Shown here piece by piece: positions 52,925-63,300 of a DNA stretch of 64,000 bases. Position 1 is the first letter of the stretch, and every line of letters starts with the position of its first letter. The DNA comes from JAFDZW01 sp964404255 (GTDB lineage Bacteria; Bacteroidota; Ignavibacteria; Palsa-1295), in NCBI GenBank assembly GCA_964404255.1, contig CAYOJJ010000010.1, positions 1-64,000 on the forward strand, in the 5' to 3' direction. The notes under the pieces were generated by a model. It searched no databases. It had not been told where the DNA came from and was given only the letters and a program-made list of their open reading frames with translations. The position numbers and the translations under genes were made by a program.

Positions 52925-53542
52925 ATGATCAGAACTGCATTACAATTTATCCGTGGCGAATTAGAAGCCTATATGGTTGACCGGGAGCAGGATCCTGGTT
53001 ACCAGCTTGGGGATGTCGTCGATCTTAATAGCATCATCCCTTCGGATAATGGCCAAAACCTTGCCGCTTCGGGTACCAAGCACATTACCATGATGATGGT
53101 CGGCCTCGACGAAGAACGCCGTGAGGGCAAACGTCCGTACTACGTCCCGACCGACGATAAGCAGTTCTATAAACTTCATCCGCCCGTAGAGATTGATATC
53201 TATATCCTTTTCGCTGCGACGATAGGAGCTTATGAGACTTCGCTGCGGGATATTTCGGATGTCGTCAGCTTTTTCCAGTCTAACCCCGTTTTCGATGCCA
53301 CCCGCTATCCGGCGCTTAATGCCAGTGTTGCAGATCCGGATAAAAAGCCCTGGCAACTGATCGAACGGCTCAGTCTCCGTCTGCACATGATGACGTTCGA
53401 GCAGCAGAACAATCTTTGGGGAATGCTGGGGCGCCAGTATATGCCAAGTGCCTTATACAAAATGAGTATGCTTACCGTCTTCGAGACCAAGAGCAAAGAT
53501 AAGGTTGCCTCGGTGAACACCTTAAGTTTTGCGGAGAATTAA
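52925..53542 (+). CDS. eCIS cap/terminator protein, DUF4255 (Pvc16/Afp16 N-terminal-domain family)
   Basis: 205 residues. The DUF4255 pattern is clear: it begins MIRTALQFIRGELEAYM, continues with VDLNSI and HITMMMVGLDEERREGK, has PVEIDIYILFAATIGAYET, and later FEQQNNLWGMLGRQYMPSAL and a final VASVNTLSF. In extracellular contractile injection systems (PVC, Afp, MACs) this protein terminates the tail sheath and tube at the distal end. It is the first gene of the operon, immediately after the leader hairpin. Its length matches the compact form with only the conserved domain. Confidence 0.9.
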   Translation: MIRTALQFIRGELEAYMVDREQDPGYQLGDVVDLNSIIPSDNGQNLAASGTKHITMMMVGLDEERREGKRPYYVPTDDKQFYKLHPPVEIDIYILFAATIGAYETSLRDISDVVSFFQSNPVFDATRYPALNASVADPDKKPWQLIERLSLRLHMMTFEQQNNLWGMLGRQYMPSALYKMSMLTVFETKSKDKVASVNTLSFAEN

Positions 53543-53547
53543 TAGTA

Positions 53548-54768
53548 ATGGGTACGATCAGTTTCAGCTATAATGAGATCTGCTCCGTTTCGGTAGTACA
53601 GCCCTTCTACCGCAATTTGCTTACCCGGCAAACGCTGCCTCAAGCGACGCCCGACATTCGTTTTGTTGCGACCAACGATTGTACCGAGTTAATGAAACGC
53701 CTCGAACTGAGTATCAAACAGGACGATAGCACCGCCGGCTTCTTTCTTTTTGGTAGAACCACCGGCCAAACCACACAGGGCGAGAATCTTTTGCGATTCA
53801 CTCCGCGCGATAGCGATATCCTTCGGTTCTGGATGGTCGTCGATAATGCCGACATTCTGAATTTCGATAGTTTTCCGGTACACCTGCCCGAGGATCAATT
53901 ATTGCTGTTGACGAATGATCGGGTGATCAGCCCCCCGGAAACGGAATTGCATTTAACAAGCAACGCTTCCGGCATCACCAACGACAGCACCTCCGACGAT
54001 TACGATTGGGTTACTACCTCGGGCTCGACGTACCGATATACCCACCCGACTCAGCTTTCAGCCGATGGCATTTATGTGAAGCATCTTGCCACTGATATTA
54101 AACTGGCGCCCTATTCCCTTATCAATCAATCGGGCAAAGCGTATGTCATTTTCGATCTTTCGAGTCTGCCGCTCGGCAGTTGTGAACTGGTAATAAACGG
54201 CAACAGTACCCTGACCTTCTATTATATAGGAGATGTAGTACCAAGAGGGACAATCGGTATTGTAGAGTTATTACTTTCAAGTACGATCGATTCGGAGTAT
54301 CGAATCATAAAAACGGGGAATACGGTACCCGCAGTAAGCCCTGCATTCGTCATCAGATTACAGAATCGCCCGACGCTTTGGCGATATACCTTTCATCTTG
54401 AATCGAACAGCCCCCTCTCGATCGAGCTGGCCGGGCTGGACGACGCTACAAAAGCACAATTCCTCGATCATTTGAATGTAACCTCGAACGACCCGTCAAT
54501 TACTTTCTTATTATCGTCGGCTTCGGAAAACGATCTGATCTTCTCTTCAACTGCCGCGATCGCTTTGCAGGAGCAATACAGGGTGTCAACTTCGGCAAGC
54601 GATCTGCTGCAGTTATCGTTACGAAAGAATATCGATCCGGCAACGCAGCAACCCGGCGATATTATCCGCACCGATCTGCCCTATCCCTCGACTTCTCTTC
54701 TTTCGACCGAGCATGATGCGAATAGCAATACCGATTTTATTTACTCAGATATTTTTCTAACACTTTAA
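53548..54768 (+). CDS. Unknown eCIS-associated protein between cap and sheath genes
   Basis: 406 residues. I do not recognise a family. There is no signal peptide or membrane segment; the content is beta-rich with many Ser/Thr/Asp residues. Early segments are ICSVSVVQPFYRNLLTRQTL and FFLFGRTTGQTTQ; later come VIFDLSSLPLGSCELVING and FVIRLQNRPTLWRYTFHLES. The ending is acidic and polar. Its position, 5 bp after the DUF4255 gene and 11 bp before the sheath, in the same operon, argues for a structural part near the cap rather than a cargo protein. It may be a second cap or adaptor protein. This is inference from position. Confidence 0.65.
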   Translation: MGTISFSYNEICSVSVVQPFYRNLLTRQTLPQATPDIRFVATNDCTELMKRLELSIKQDDSTAGFFLFGRTTGQTTQGENLLRFTPRDSDILRFWMVVDNADILNFDSFPVHLPEDQLLLLTNDRVISPPETELHLTSNASGITNDSTSDDYDWVTTSGSTYRYTHPTQLSADGIYVKHLATDIKLAPYSLINQSGKAYVIFDLSSLPLGSCELVINGNSTLTFYYIGDVVPRGTIGIVELLLSSTIDSEYRIIKTGNTVPAVSPAFVIRLQNRPTLWRYTFHLESNSPLSIELAGLDDATKAQFLDHLNVTSNDPSITFLLSSASENDLIFSSTAAIALQEQYRVSTSASDLLQLSLRKNIDPATQQPGDIIRTDLPYPSTSLLSTEHDANSNTDFIYSDIFLTL

Positions 54769-54779
54769 TCCAAATCACT

Positions 54780-56183
54780 ATGTCAGTCAACCTAACTTAT
54801 CCAGGTGTGTATGTAGATGAAGTATCGACATTAGCACCATCCGTTGCTGAAGTAGAATCTGCTATTCCAGCATTTGTAGGCTATACTGAGAAAGCTACCG
54901 GTCCGGCCGGCAGCCTGCACATGATCCCTACAAAGATATCGAGCTATTCCGAATATACTCTGTTTTTCGGAGGCCCGCCGACCGAGGCAGCAGATAGTGT
55001 TATCTTAAAAGCAACCGACGATGGCGCCGGCAGCTATACAATTACTGCGGCTGCCAATCCTGCTCATCAATCTAAAAATGTATTAGCCAATTCTATCCGC
55101 CTTTTCTATGATAATGGTGGCGGGGATTGCTACATTGTATCCGTCGGTACAACGCCTACCGATCCGGTCGCTGCAGATCTGGTGAGTGGTATTAGCCTTG
55201 TCGAACAGATCGATGAGGTAACCCTGCTTTCAGCCCCTGAATCCCAATTCACTACCTATACATCGGTCGTCCAGGCAATGCTTACACAGGCCGCAAAACT
55301 TGGTGACCGTATGGCCCTGATCGACCCTTCGACAATCACCGCTGCATCCGTCAGCCCATTGACAAGCGCTATTACCGCCGATGCCGATCTCATCAAAAAT
55401 GCTGCAACGGCTACCGGTAAAGATCTTAGTTATGGCGCTGCCTACTATCCCAATCTTATTACCAGCTATCCGCTCAATGTCAGTGCGGGCTCATTAACAT
55501 TTGCCGCCGATAGCCCGAGCCTTCATGGAATAACCGTTAGCACCTATCCTACTTCTTCAGCGGTCTATAAGCGGGTCGAGGCAGCCCTTGAATCCTGCTA
55601 TGGCTATCTTCCGCCTTCGGCAGCAATTGCCGGTATGATCGCCCGCGTCGATGCAAATAAAGGAGTCTGGAAAGCTCCGGCAAATGAATCGCTTTCATCG
55701 GTAGTAACTCCTTCGGTATTGCTTTCCGATGCCCAGCAGGGAAATCTGAATATCGATGCAACTTCCGGGAAGTCGATCAATATCGTCAGAAGTTTTCCGG
55801 GCTATGGCACTTCGGTGTGGGGAGCCAGAACCCTCGATGGCAATGACAATGAATGGCGCTATATCAATGTCCGCCGATTCTTCATGGTCGTTGAAGAATC
55901 GATCAAGAAATCTATCCATTGGGCGGTATTCGAACCGAATACTTCTGCTACCTGGGTGAAAGTACAGGCCATGATCGAAAACTACCTGTTCCAGAAATGG
56001 AGAGATGGAGCCTTAGCCGGTGCTAAACCCGAGCAGGCCTACCAGGTAAATGTCGGCCTGAATAAGACCATGACTTCTATCGATATTCTCGAAGGGCGCA
56101 TGATCGTCGAGATCAAGATGGCCGTCGCTCGTCCGGCAGAATTTATTGTCTTGCGCTTCGAGCAGATGATGCAGACGTCATAA
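54780..56183 (+). CDS. Contractile tail sheath protein
   Basis: 467 residues. It begins with the sheath opening LTYPGVYVDEVSTLAPSVAE and ends with the classical sheath C-terminal domain: GARTLDGNDNEWRYINVRRF, then IHWAVFEPNTSATWVKVQAM, RDGALAGAKPEQAYQVNVGL and RPAEFIVLRFEQ. The middle, variable domain faces outwards. This is the only sheath gene visible, unlike PVC and Afp, which have several. The sheath shortens on firing and drives the tube out. A 50-bp gap separates it from the first tube gene. Confidence 0.95.
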   Translation: MSVNLTYPGVYVDEVSTLAPSVAEVESAIPAFVGYTEKATGPAGSLHMIPTKISSYSEYTLFFGGPPTEAADSVILKATDDGAGSYTITAAANPAHQSKNVLANSIRLFYDNGGGDCYIVSVGTTPTDPVAADLVSGISLVEQIDEVTLLSAPESQFTTYTSVVQAMLTQAAKLGDRMALIDPSTITAASVSPLTSAITADADLIKNAATATGKDLSYGAAYYPNLITSYPLNVSAGSLTFAADSPSLHGITVSTYPTSSAVYKRVEAALESCYGYLPPSAAIAGMIARVDANKGVWKAPANESLSSVVTPSVLLSDAQQGNLNIDATSGKSINIVRSFPGYGTSVWGARTLDGNDNEWRYINVRRFFMVVEESIKKSIHWAVFEPNTSATWVKVQAMIENYLFQKWRDGALAGAKPEQAYQVNVGLNKTMTSIDILEGRMIVEIKMAVARPAEFIVLRFEQMMQTS

Positions 56184-56233
56184 GGCTGCGGTACTTTTTA
56201 AGATACATCCAATCATTTTAAATCATTACGATC

Positions 56234-56668
56234 ATGGCAAATTATCCATTAACCGTATTCCATTATTACGTATCCTGGGGCGGCGATAATATCGGATTTT
56301 CCGAAGTAAGCGGCCTCTCACAGGAGCATCAGGCGATCGAATATCGCGACGGGCTCTTCGGCGGAACAACACTTCCCCTTCAGCGGCCGGGTCTGGCTAA
56401 AGCCGGGCACATCACGCTTAAGCGAGGGATGGTCGAAGGCAATAACGATCTCTTCGACTGGTTCAACAATGCCGGAAATCCGAACGTCGATCGCCGGACT
56501 CTTACTATCACACTGCTCAACGATGAGGATACGCCGGTCTTTGTCTGGACGATCTCTCAGGCCTGGCCGGTAAAGATCGATGGCCCGAGCTTAAAAGCAA
56601 GTGGCAATGAGATCGCGATCGAATCGATCGAACTAGTACACGAAGGGATCAAACTGGCTACTGCCTGA
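56234..56668 (+). CDS. Contractile tail inner tube protein
   Basis: 144 residues with the gp19/Hcp-like tube pattern: FHYYVSWGGDNIGFSEVSGL, IEYRDGLF, the LKRGMVEGNNDLFDWFNNAG segment and the ending IAIESIELVHEGIKLA. Stacked hexamers of such proteins make the tube through which effectors are delivered. Length and motifs match Pvc1/Afp1-type tube proteins. It is 2 bp from the second tube gene. Confidence 0.92.
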   Translation: MANYPLTVFHYYVSWGGDNIGFSEVSGLSQEHQAIEYRDGLFGGTTLPLQRPGLAKAGHITLKRGMVEGNNDLFDWFNNAGNPNVDRRTLTITLLNDEDTPVFVWTISQAWPVKIDGPSLKASGNEIAIESIELVHEGIKLATA

Positions 56669-56670
56669 TT

Positions 56671-57138
56671 ATGCCTGCCTATATACCACCGACTGGTTTT
56701 CATTTTAAAGTAGAGTTCGTCGGTGTCACCGGTATGTCCGGTGACACCGAACAGCGCTTTCAAGAGGTCAGTGGACTAAGCTATGAAATAGAAACAGAAG
56801 AATTGAAGGAAGGCGGGGAGAATCGCTTTACCTATAAACTCCCGAAACGGGCCAAGTATACTAATCTTGTCCTGAAACGGGGGCTGCTCAAAGGCACTGC
56901 CTTCCTCGATTGGCTCAACTCGGCGCAGAGCACCTTCTTTATGGTGGCGCTCTATGAATTCAAGCCGGCCGATCTGATGATCACCCTTCTCGACGAAGCA
57001 GATGAAGCAGTAGCAATCTGGAATATCGTCCAGGCCTATCCTGTAAAATTTTCTACATCCGAATTCAAGGCCAGTGAAAATGCAATCGTCGTCGAAACGA
57101 TTGAGCTGGCCTATCAATATTTCGAACGAAAATTATAA
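56671..57138 (+). CDS. Second tube protein (Pvc5/Afp5-like tube initiator)
   Basis: 155 residues, homologous to the preceding tube protein: FKVEFVGVTG near the start, FQEVSGLSYEIETEELKEGG, LVLKRGLLKGTAFLDWLNSA and the ending VVETIELAYQYFERK. The longer N-terminal part, with GDTEQRF, suggests the specialised copy that starts the tube on the baseplate. It is the last of the tube pair, 4 bp before the DUF5908 small gene. Confidence 0.85.
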   Translation: MPAYIPPTGFHFKVEFVGVTGMSGDTEQRFQEVSGLSYEIETEELKEGGENRFTYKLPKRAKYTNLVLKRGLLKGTAFLDWLNSAQSTFFMVALYEFKPADLMITLLDEADEAVAIWNIVQAYPVKFSTSEFKASENAIVVETIELAYQYFERKL

Positions 57139-57142
57139 AACT

Positions 57143-57298
57143 ATGCCGGTACAGATCAACGAAGTCATCATCAGAACGGTCGTCGATACCCCGGCGCCAT
57201 CATCGAGTGGAGAATCTCGTCCGGCTACAACGACGATCTCTGATGAAGCGATCGCCGAGCTCATTTTAGAAATTATTAACGAGCAATCAGAGCGCTAA
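57143..57298 (+). CDS. Small DUF5908-type eCIS protein
   Basis: 51 residues from the ATG at 57143. The start MPVQINEVIIRTVVD is very like the DUF5908 consensus for small proteins found between tube and LysM genes in eCIS clusters (Pvc6-like). The rest is a short Ser/Pro-rich linker and a helical end (AIAELILEIINEQSER). Role unknown. A longer frame that starts at 57074 overlaps the tube gene and is not preferred. Confidence 0.75.
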   Translation: MPVQINEVIIRTVVDTPAPSSSGESRPATTTISDEAIAELILEIINEQSER

Positions 57299-57302
57299 GA
57301 TT

Positions 57303-58001
57303 ATGGATATTCTAAGTGTAGGAGAAAAATTACTCTTTAATTTTAAAATCATTCCTGTATCCGATAAGAATGTTCCTATATTGAACCCGCTTAATGGTCT
57401 TCCATTTATAGCGATGTTCAATCCGGAGAGCATTTCTATAGAAGAAAATATAGAATGGGATACTAAGCAACCAGATGGTACCGAAGGTGCAGACCCAAAA
57501 TTCAAGCACACAAAACCACGTTCCTTTTCCGTCGATCTAACTATAGATGGAACGGGTGTTAATACAAACGGAGTAAAAATACCAGTAACTGCTCAAGTTG
57601 TCCTTTTCCGCCAAGCCACTACGCACCTAGATGGAGAAAAACATCGTCCCAATTATCTTTTAGTTCAATATGGCACATTTATTTGTTCATGCTGTCTAGA
57701 ATCCTCTACGGTTGAATATACAATGTTCGACATGTTTGGCTTACCAATCCGTGCCAAGATTAAGGCTAAATTTATCGAACGGACATCTGCGGCGCTTGGC
57801 TCAATCATAAATATGCTCTCCTCGCCTGATCTCACGCACGAGATAACCGTTCAGCAATGGGACATCCTTCCATTATTAACCTATAATACCTACAAAAATC
57901 AAGATTATTACCTGCAAGTCGCCAAGGCGAATAAACTGAAAAATTTTAGAAAACTGAAGGCAGGCTCAAAGCTGATCTTTCCACCTATTGCAAAACAATA
58001 A
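57303..58001 (+). CDS. eCIS baseplate hub protein with C-terminal LysM-like domain (Pvc7/gp53-like)
   Basis: 232 residues. The N-terminal part (PFIAMFNPESISIEENIEWD then SFSVDLTIDGTGV) resembles the baseplate protein that clamps the tube. The C-terminal part has a LysM-like ending: VQQWDILPLLTYNTYKNQDY, YLQVAKANKL and KLKAGSKLIFPP. The gene is markedly more AT-rich than its neighbours on both sides. It starts 4 bp after the small DUF5908 gene and ends 19 bp before the spike gene. Confidence 0.85.
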   Translation: MDILSVGEKLLFNFKIIPVSDKNVPILNPLNGLPFIAMFNPESISIEENIEWDTKQPDGTEGADPKFKHTKPRSFSVDLTIDGTGVNTNGVKIPVTAQVVLFRQATTHLDGEKHRPNYLLVQYGTFICSCCLESSTVEYTMFDMFGLPIRAKIKAKFIERTSAALGSIINMLSSPDLTHEITVQQWDILPLLTYNTYKNQDYYLQVAKANKLKNFRKLKAGSKLIFPPIAKQ

Positions 58002-58020
58002 TTACTTCTAACGATCGATC

Positions 58021-59658
58021 ATGAGCTTAGATCAACTTGGATCGGGTTTTTCTTCTTCGATGGACGTTGCTTCGCAAACGATCCTCATTAATGGTTCGCC
58101 GCTGAGCGGAGAAATCCAGATCTCTCAGATTGTCGTTCGCAAGTCCTATAACAAGATCGCTTCGGCAAAAGTAGTATTGCTCGATGGCTCGACTTCCGAT
58201 CGCGATTTCGAACAAAGTAATAGCAGTACCTTTATACCCGGCAATACTATTACCATCCAACTCGGGTACCATGGAAATGTCGAGACGGTATTCGAAGGCA
58301 TTATTATAAGGCACGGAGTCAAAGTCCGCAATCAGACATCCATCCTGACCATCGAAGCAAAGGATACTGCGATCGCTCTTACTGCTGCAAGAAAGAGCGC
58401 TTATTATATCGATAAGACCGATAGTGATGTCATTGAAGAACTTGCCGGCTCTTTTTCTCCTGATGTAGATTCTACCTCGGTCTCTCACCACCAACTCATT
58501 CAGTATAATGCGACCGATTGGGATTTTATTCTGACCCGCGCCGAAGCGAACGGGATGCTCGTACTAACCGATGACGGTACGCTAATCGTCAAGAAGCCGG
58601 ATACGACAAGCGATCCGGTGCTCACCATTACGTATGGCGATAACATCTACGAATTCGAAGCCGAGATGGATGCCCGCCACCAGATCCAGCAGATCACAAG
58701 TCATTCCTGGGATTATACTCAACAGGCCGTCGAGACATCCGATCCGGGAAGTTCGGATTATACCGAAAATGGTAATCTCTCGTCCGACGATCTTGCCGGT
58801 GTGTTAGCTGCCGAGGTTGAGCTTATACATGGCGGGCATCTGGAAGCCTCGCAGCTTCAGGCCTGGTCCGATTCATGGTCGCTTCGCAATCATCTTTCCA
58901 AATCGGTTGGACGGGTACAGGTCGATGGATCGTCACTTGTAAAACCCGGCACGATGATAAGCTTAGATGGAGTAGGCGATCGCTTCAACGGTACTGTTCT
59001 CGTGACCGGTGTTCTGCATCGATATGAAGGCCAATGGAAAACCGATATTCAGTTCGGCTGGCGCGACGACTGGTTCTATAAAAAAGAAGATATCATTGAA
59101 AAGCCTGCATCGGGGCTGCTTCCGGGTATTACCGGCCTGCAAATAGGTGTGGTGCTCGATGTCAACGATAGCGAGGGCGGCGGGCAATACCGTGTCAAAG
59201 TCTATATCCCTACTATTACTTCGAGCAATGAAGGCCTTTGGGCTCGTGTCGCAACGCTTGATGCCGGTTCGGATCGTGGAGTGTATTTCCGGCCGCAAGT
59301 CAGTGATGAAGTAATTCTCGGCTTTATCAGTGACGATCCGCGTGAGCCGGTCATCCTCGGCTACCTGCACAGCAAGGATAGTAAGAAATCCCCATTGCCC
59401 GAACAGGATGGTATGGAACAATATGGTATCGTCACCAAAGAAGGGATCAAACTCGTCTTTGACGATACCAATAAGCGCCTCTCGGTAACCGTACCAACCG
59501 GAGCCGGAGAAAAATCGCTTGTCATGAATAGCGATGCAAGCGCTATCGAATTGAAAGATGAGAATCAGAACAGTATCAAAATGGATGCTTCGGGAATAAC
59601 TATTCAGGCAGGTACCGGAATAGTTACCATAAAAGGCACGCAGGTACTCATCAATTAA
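58021..59658 (+). CDS. VgrG/gp27-gp5-like baseplate spike protein (Pvc8-like)
   Basis: 545 residues. The N-terminal gp27-like (phage late control D) half contains GNTITIQLGYHGNVETVFEG, YNATDWDFILTRAEANGMLV and LRNHLSKSVGRVQVDGS. The gp5-like OB domain starts near residue 370 with IGVVLDVNDSEGGGQYRVKV, followed by EGLWARVATLDAGSDRGVYF and DEVILGFISDDPREPVILGY. The last 70 residues are a small beta-helix (VMNSDASAIELKDENQNSIK, ending GTQVLIN). It forms the piercing base that carries the PAAR tip; no enzymatic domain is fused. Confidence 0.93.
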   Translation: MSLDQLGSGFSSSMDVASQTILINGSPLSGEIQISQIVVRKSYNKIASAKVVLLDGSTSDRDFEQSNSSTFIPGNTITIQLGYHGNVETVFEGIIIRHGVKVRNQTSILTIEAKDTAIALTAARKSAYYIDKTDSDVIEELAGSFSPDVDSTSVSHHQLIQYNATDWDFILTRAEANGMLVLTDDGTLIVKKPDTTSDPVLTITYGDNIYEFEAEMDARHQIQQITSHSWDYTQQAVETSDPGSSDYTENGNLSSDDLAGVLAAEVELIHGGHLEASQLQAWSDSWSLRNHLSKSVGRVQVDGSSLVKPGTMISLDGVGDRFNGTVLVTGVLHRYEGQWKTDIQFGWRDDWFYKKEDIIEKPASGLLPGITGLQIGVVLDVNDSEGGGQYRVKVYIPTITSSNEGLWARVATLDAGSDRGVYFRPQVSDEVILGFISDDPREPVILGYLHSKDSKKSPLPEQDGMEQYGIVTKEGIKLVFDDTNKRLSVTVPTGAGEKSLVMNSDASAIELKDENQNSIKMDASGITIQAGTGIVTIKGTQVLIN

Positions 59659-59672
59659 CCATCAAAAGTTTT

Positions 59673-59966
59673 ATGCCGCCAGCCGCACGATTAACCGACA
59701 ACCACATTTGCCCGATGGTAAATCCGGGCCCTGTTCCGCACGTCGGGGGGCCTATTCAATCGCCCGGTGTACCGACGGTGATCATCGGCGGTATGCCGGC
59801 CTCAGTTGTCGGCGATATGTGTGTCTGTTCCGGACCGCCGGATAGCATTATCATGGGTTCGACCACCGTCATGATCGGCGGCAAACCTGCGGCAAGAATG
59901 GGAGATAATACGGCCCATGGCGGCAGTATCGCTATGGGATGCGCGACAGTACTCATCGGAGGATAA
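59673..59966 (+). CDS. PAAR-domain spike tip protein
   Basis: 97 residues, a single PAAR domain: start PPAARLTDNHICPM, VIIGGMPASVVGDMCVCSGP in the centre and VMIGGKPAARMGDNTAHGGS, ending ATVLIGG. The histidines and cysteines (DNHICPM and CVC) can bind the zinc ion at the cone tip. It sharpens the spike. It is 14 bp after the spike gene and 6 bp before the gp25 gene. Confidence 0.94.
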   Translation: MPPAARLTDNHICPMVNPGPVPHVGGPIQSPGVPTVIIGGMPASVVGDMCVCSGPPDSIIMGSTTVMIGGKPAARMGDNTAHGGSIAMGCATVLIGG

Positions 59967-59972
59967 TACACT

Positions 59973-60389
59973 ATGGCAACAACCGATCGTTCGTTCTTAG
60001 GCAAAGGATGGAGTTTCCCTCCGGAATTCAACCGCGAATTCTACGGCGTGGAAATGCTCGCCGATGAAGCCGATGTCCGAAGCAGTATTCAGATCATTCT
60101 TACCACCATCACCGGTGAACGGGTCATGCAGCCGACGTTCGGATGCAATTTGCATCCGCATGTTTTCGATACGATGTCGGTACCGAACATTGCCATGATC
60201 GAAAAAATAGTGCATGATGCGTTAGTCTATCACGAGCCCCGCATCATCGTCGAACAACTTACCTCAACACCGGATGAGACAGCCGGAAAACTCGATATAC
60301 TGATCCAGTATTCGATCATCCGTACGAATACTCGGTACAATTACGTCTTTCCGTTTTATATCAACGAAGCTACCAATATTGTAACATGA
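59973..60389 (+). CDS. Baseplate wedge protein, gp25/GPW family
   Basis: 138 residues. The GPW/gp25 pattern is VRSSIQIILTTITGERVMQPTFGC then IEKIVHDALVYHEPRIIVEQL and the C-terminal ISSxx-type strand KLDILIQYSIIRTNTRYNYVF. Gp25 is the sheath-initiating part of the baseplate. Its stop overlaps the next start (ATGA at 60386-60389), so the two are translationally coupled. Confidence 0.93.
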   Translation: MATTDRSFLGKGWSFPPEFNREFYGVEMLADEADVRSSIQIILTTITGERVMQPTFGCNLHPHVFDTMSVPNIAMIEKIVHDALVYHEPRIIVEQLTSTPDETAGKLDILIQYSIIRTNTRYNYVFPFYINEATNIVT

Positions 60390-63300
60390 GCGATTGCAAC
60401 TGCCATAGCGATACTATCATCCTTGACGGCTCAGGGCAACTGCAACGGTATCTCGCTGCCCTCGACCCCTCATTCGCCCCGATCGACGGCCGGTCGTTGG
60501 AAGACCTCTTAGTCTTTGCCAAGCGGTACGCGGCGCAAATTCGTTTTTACGATCTGCCTGAGCATAAGCTCCCACTGCCTGCCGATTCTACAAAGACCAA
60601 CTGGAAAGAATTTTTCCGCAGAGATATGGCGGTGATCGCCGCTTCGATCGGCCTTGTCGATCTGAATGCTATCGAGCGCGAATACGCTCAGGTAAGCGAA
60701 CAGTTATTGACGCATGCGACGCCATCGCTCTTTGCCGCTTTATTCAATCCGATCCTCGGAATGGCTCAGCGACTGGATAAATGGTATTCGATTGCCATTG
60801 CCGATAATCCGCTGCATAACGATCTCGAACTGGCTATCACCTCCAATTTAAAAGACCAGTTAACAAAAGCAAGGGCTTATGCCGCCGGCTATGCTATTAT
60901 CAATCCCCTGCATCCCCTTACCCTTGATACCAATAGTTTTGAAAATACCGATCTCTGGGGCCTCAATGAAGCTATAACTCCGGATCCTTCTATTTATGAT
61001 AATGCCGATCCGGCAAAACGGCTGATAGACGCTTCTCTTGTCATAAGCGATATTTTCAATGCCTTTTTTGCGACGCTTCAGGATCTCGTTACGGTAAAAG
61101 CGCAAAAATATCTCGAGTTTGCTCTGACTGCTTATCCGGCTCATCAGCCGCACATGGCGCTCTTCATCGCATTTCTGGAGATATTCCGTCATGCGCAAGA
61201 TCAGATGAATGGCATCACGGGCCGGATGCTGGACTATTATTACAAGGATGTTCTGCAGTTAACACCAAAATCTTCAATACCCGATAAAGCCTATGTGGTC
61301 TTTTCGCTGGCGAAAGATGTAGCGGAATATGCTATTGCAGACGGTACGACGCTTAAAGGCGGAAAAGACGATAGCGGCAAAGACCTGATCTATCATACAA
61401 CAAAAGAGATCGTTGCAAATCGTGCAAGTGTCGCCGCGCTCAAAACTATCTTTATCGATAAAACCAAAGACTCCGTTAACGGAGTACCGACGGATCTCAT
61501 TAAAGGTATTTATGCCCGGCCTATCGCAAATTCAGGCGATGGTTTTGGGGCCGAGTTTAGCGATACAGTTAAGAAATGGCCGACCTTTGGTATCGGACAT
61601 TCTATATCGCCATCATCCGAAGTTTATTCCGCTCCGTGGTGTAGAGATGCCATTGCGGCCGTACCACCGGAAACAGAAAATACCCAGATCGGCTTTGCCG
61701 TCGCATCACCCCAATTACTGCTTCAATCCGGAGCGAGGCTTATTTACTGGCGCCTGCCTGCTTTCGGACAATTATTTGCATCGCAAGCGGCGATCGAGAT
61801 CTGGCTTAGCGGCGAGAAAACCTGGGTGCAGGCGACACGGGCCAGTGCCGATGATGAAAAAACATTGATCCCGCTATTAGATGCATTTCTCAAAGATGGG
61901 TTTAACGATCCGGTCACTGTAAACACTGCCACCTACTACTACCGTCCGGAAGAAACTGCTATCTATCTCTATATTCCGGCATCGGAGCAGGCTATCGTAA
62001 ACTTCGATGCTAAACTTCATGCTCCCTATTCCTTTGCCACTTCGCATCCGGTAATGCGATTAATGGTCGGATCGGCAGTCGGGCTTTCCACAAAGTTCTT
62101 CAAAGACCTTTGCTATACCGGCACCGACGATAAAAATAATTCTCTTGAGCAATCGCTATACGTCCGGGTTGGGTCTATGCGCCAACCCTCACAATCTACC
62201 ACGGGCACTTCAACGAATTCAACATTCCCGGAGACACCCGATGGCCTCACCCCGGTAGTGGTACAAACCGACAATGGTATCCAGGCAATCAACAAACCGT
62301 TCGATCCCTTTACCGCATACCCTCAACCGAATAAAACTTTTTATATTGGCAGTGAAGAAATCTTTAATAAACCGGTAAATCAATTAGCCGTCCGGTTAGA
62401 TCATGTGCTGGAGCCAACTTCAAATCAGTACCAGGTAAGTGTGTTATATCGGAAGCAGTGGCTCGATTTCATTACTAATGGGCGTGATGGCCAAATACCA
62501 AACGGGATTCCAAGTCTTGAATTACAATCGGATTTTCTTTCAAAGCCAGTATCTTCCATTTCAAAAGTAGCACGGCTCGAAGCTAAAACTACCATGATCA
62601 ACCCGGTAGTCTTAGACCGCCTCAACCCGATCACGGTCACTCAATGGGATCCGCAATCGACCGGTGGTTTCATTCGCATTCTGAATGCAAATCAAAACGA
62701 TGGTGATGGTCCGACGATGATGGTGCGGAGCCAGGACAAAGCGCCAGTTCTGCAGATGAAGTCGGTATCGATCAGTTATTACTCAAAACTTGAGAAACTT
62801 CAGATCGGCATCGATCAGTGTTTTCATATTACGCCGTTCGGCAGCGTAGAGATTTCCCCTGTCACACAGTTATCGACCGATAAAACGATCAGTACTGAAA
62901 ATGTCGCAATGTTTTCTCAAGCCGACGAGAAGGGCAACTATCTGCTTGTCGATGCAAAGGATCGGTTGCTTCCACAATTTATCTATTCAAGCCCGTACTC
63001 GGATTTTTCGAACGCACCCTTCACCTGCCAGACACTTGGTAGCTATCTGCATCCCACGGTACACCCAAAGACCGGGATCAACCAATATACCGGAGCGCCC
63101 CTTGTTTCGACCTCTGCGAACCCGATCGTTCAGGAAGAAGGAATGCTTCTGATCGGCATAGCAAATGCAACGGCCCTGCAGACACTCTCGCTGCTATTCG
63201 AGTTTGCCGATGGTACTGCCAAAGACGAAGATAGCGATGACACTCCAGAAATTCATTGGTCGTATCTGACCAATAACGAATGGCGGCCATTCCCGCATGA

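Noticed and set aside
57074..57298. Longer 74-residue start for the DUF5908 gene
   Set aside because: It overlaps the tube gene in a different frame. The ATG at 57143 gives the family-like start and a 4-bp gap.
61413..61868. 151-residue plus-strand frame inside the J-like wedge gene
   Set aside because: It is an alternative frame within the long open baseplate gene, with Arg/Pro/His-rich random-like content.
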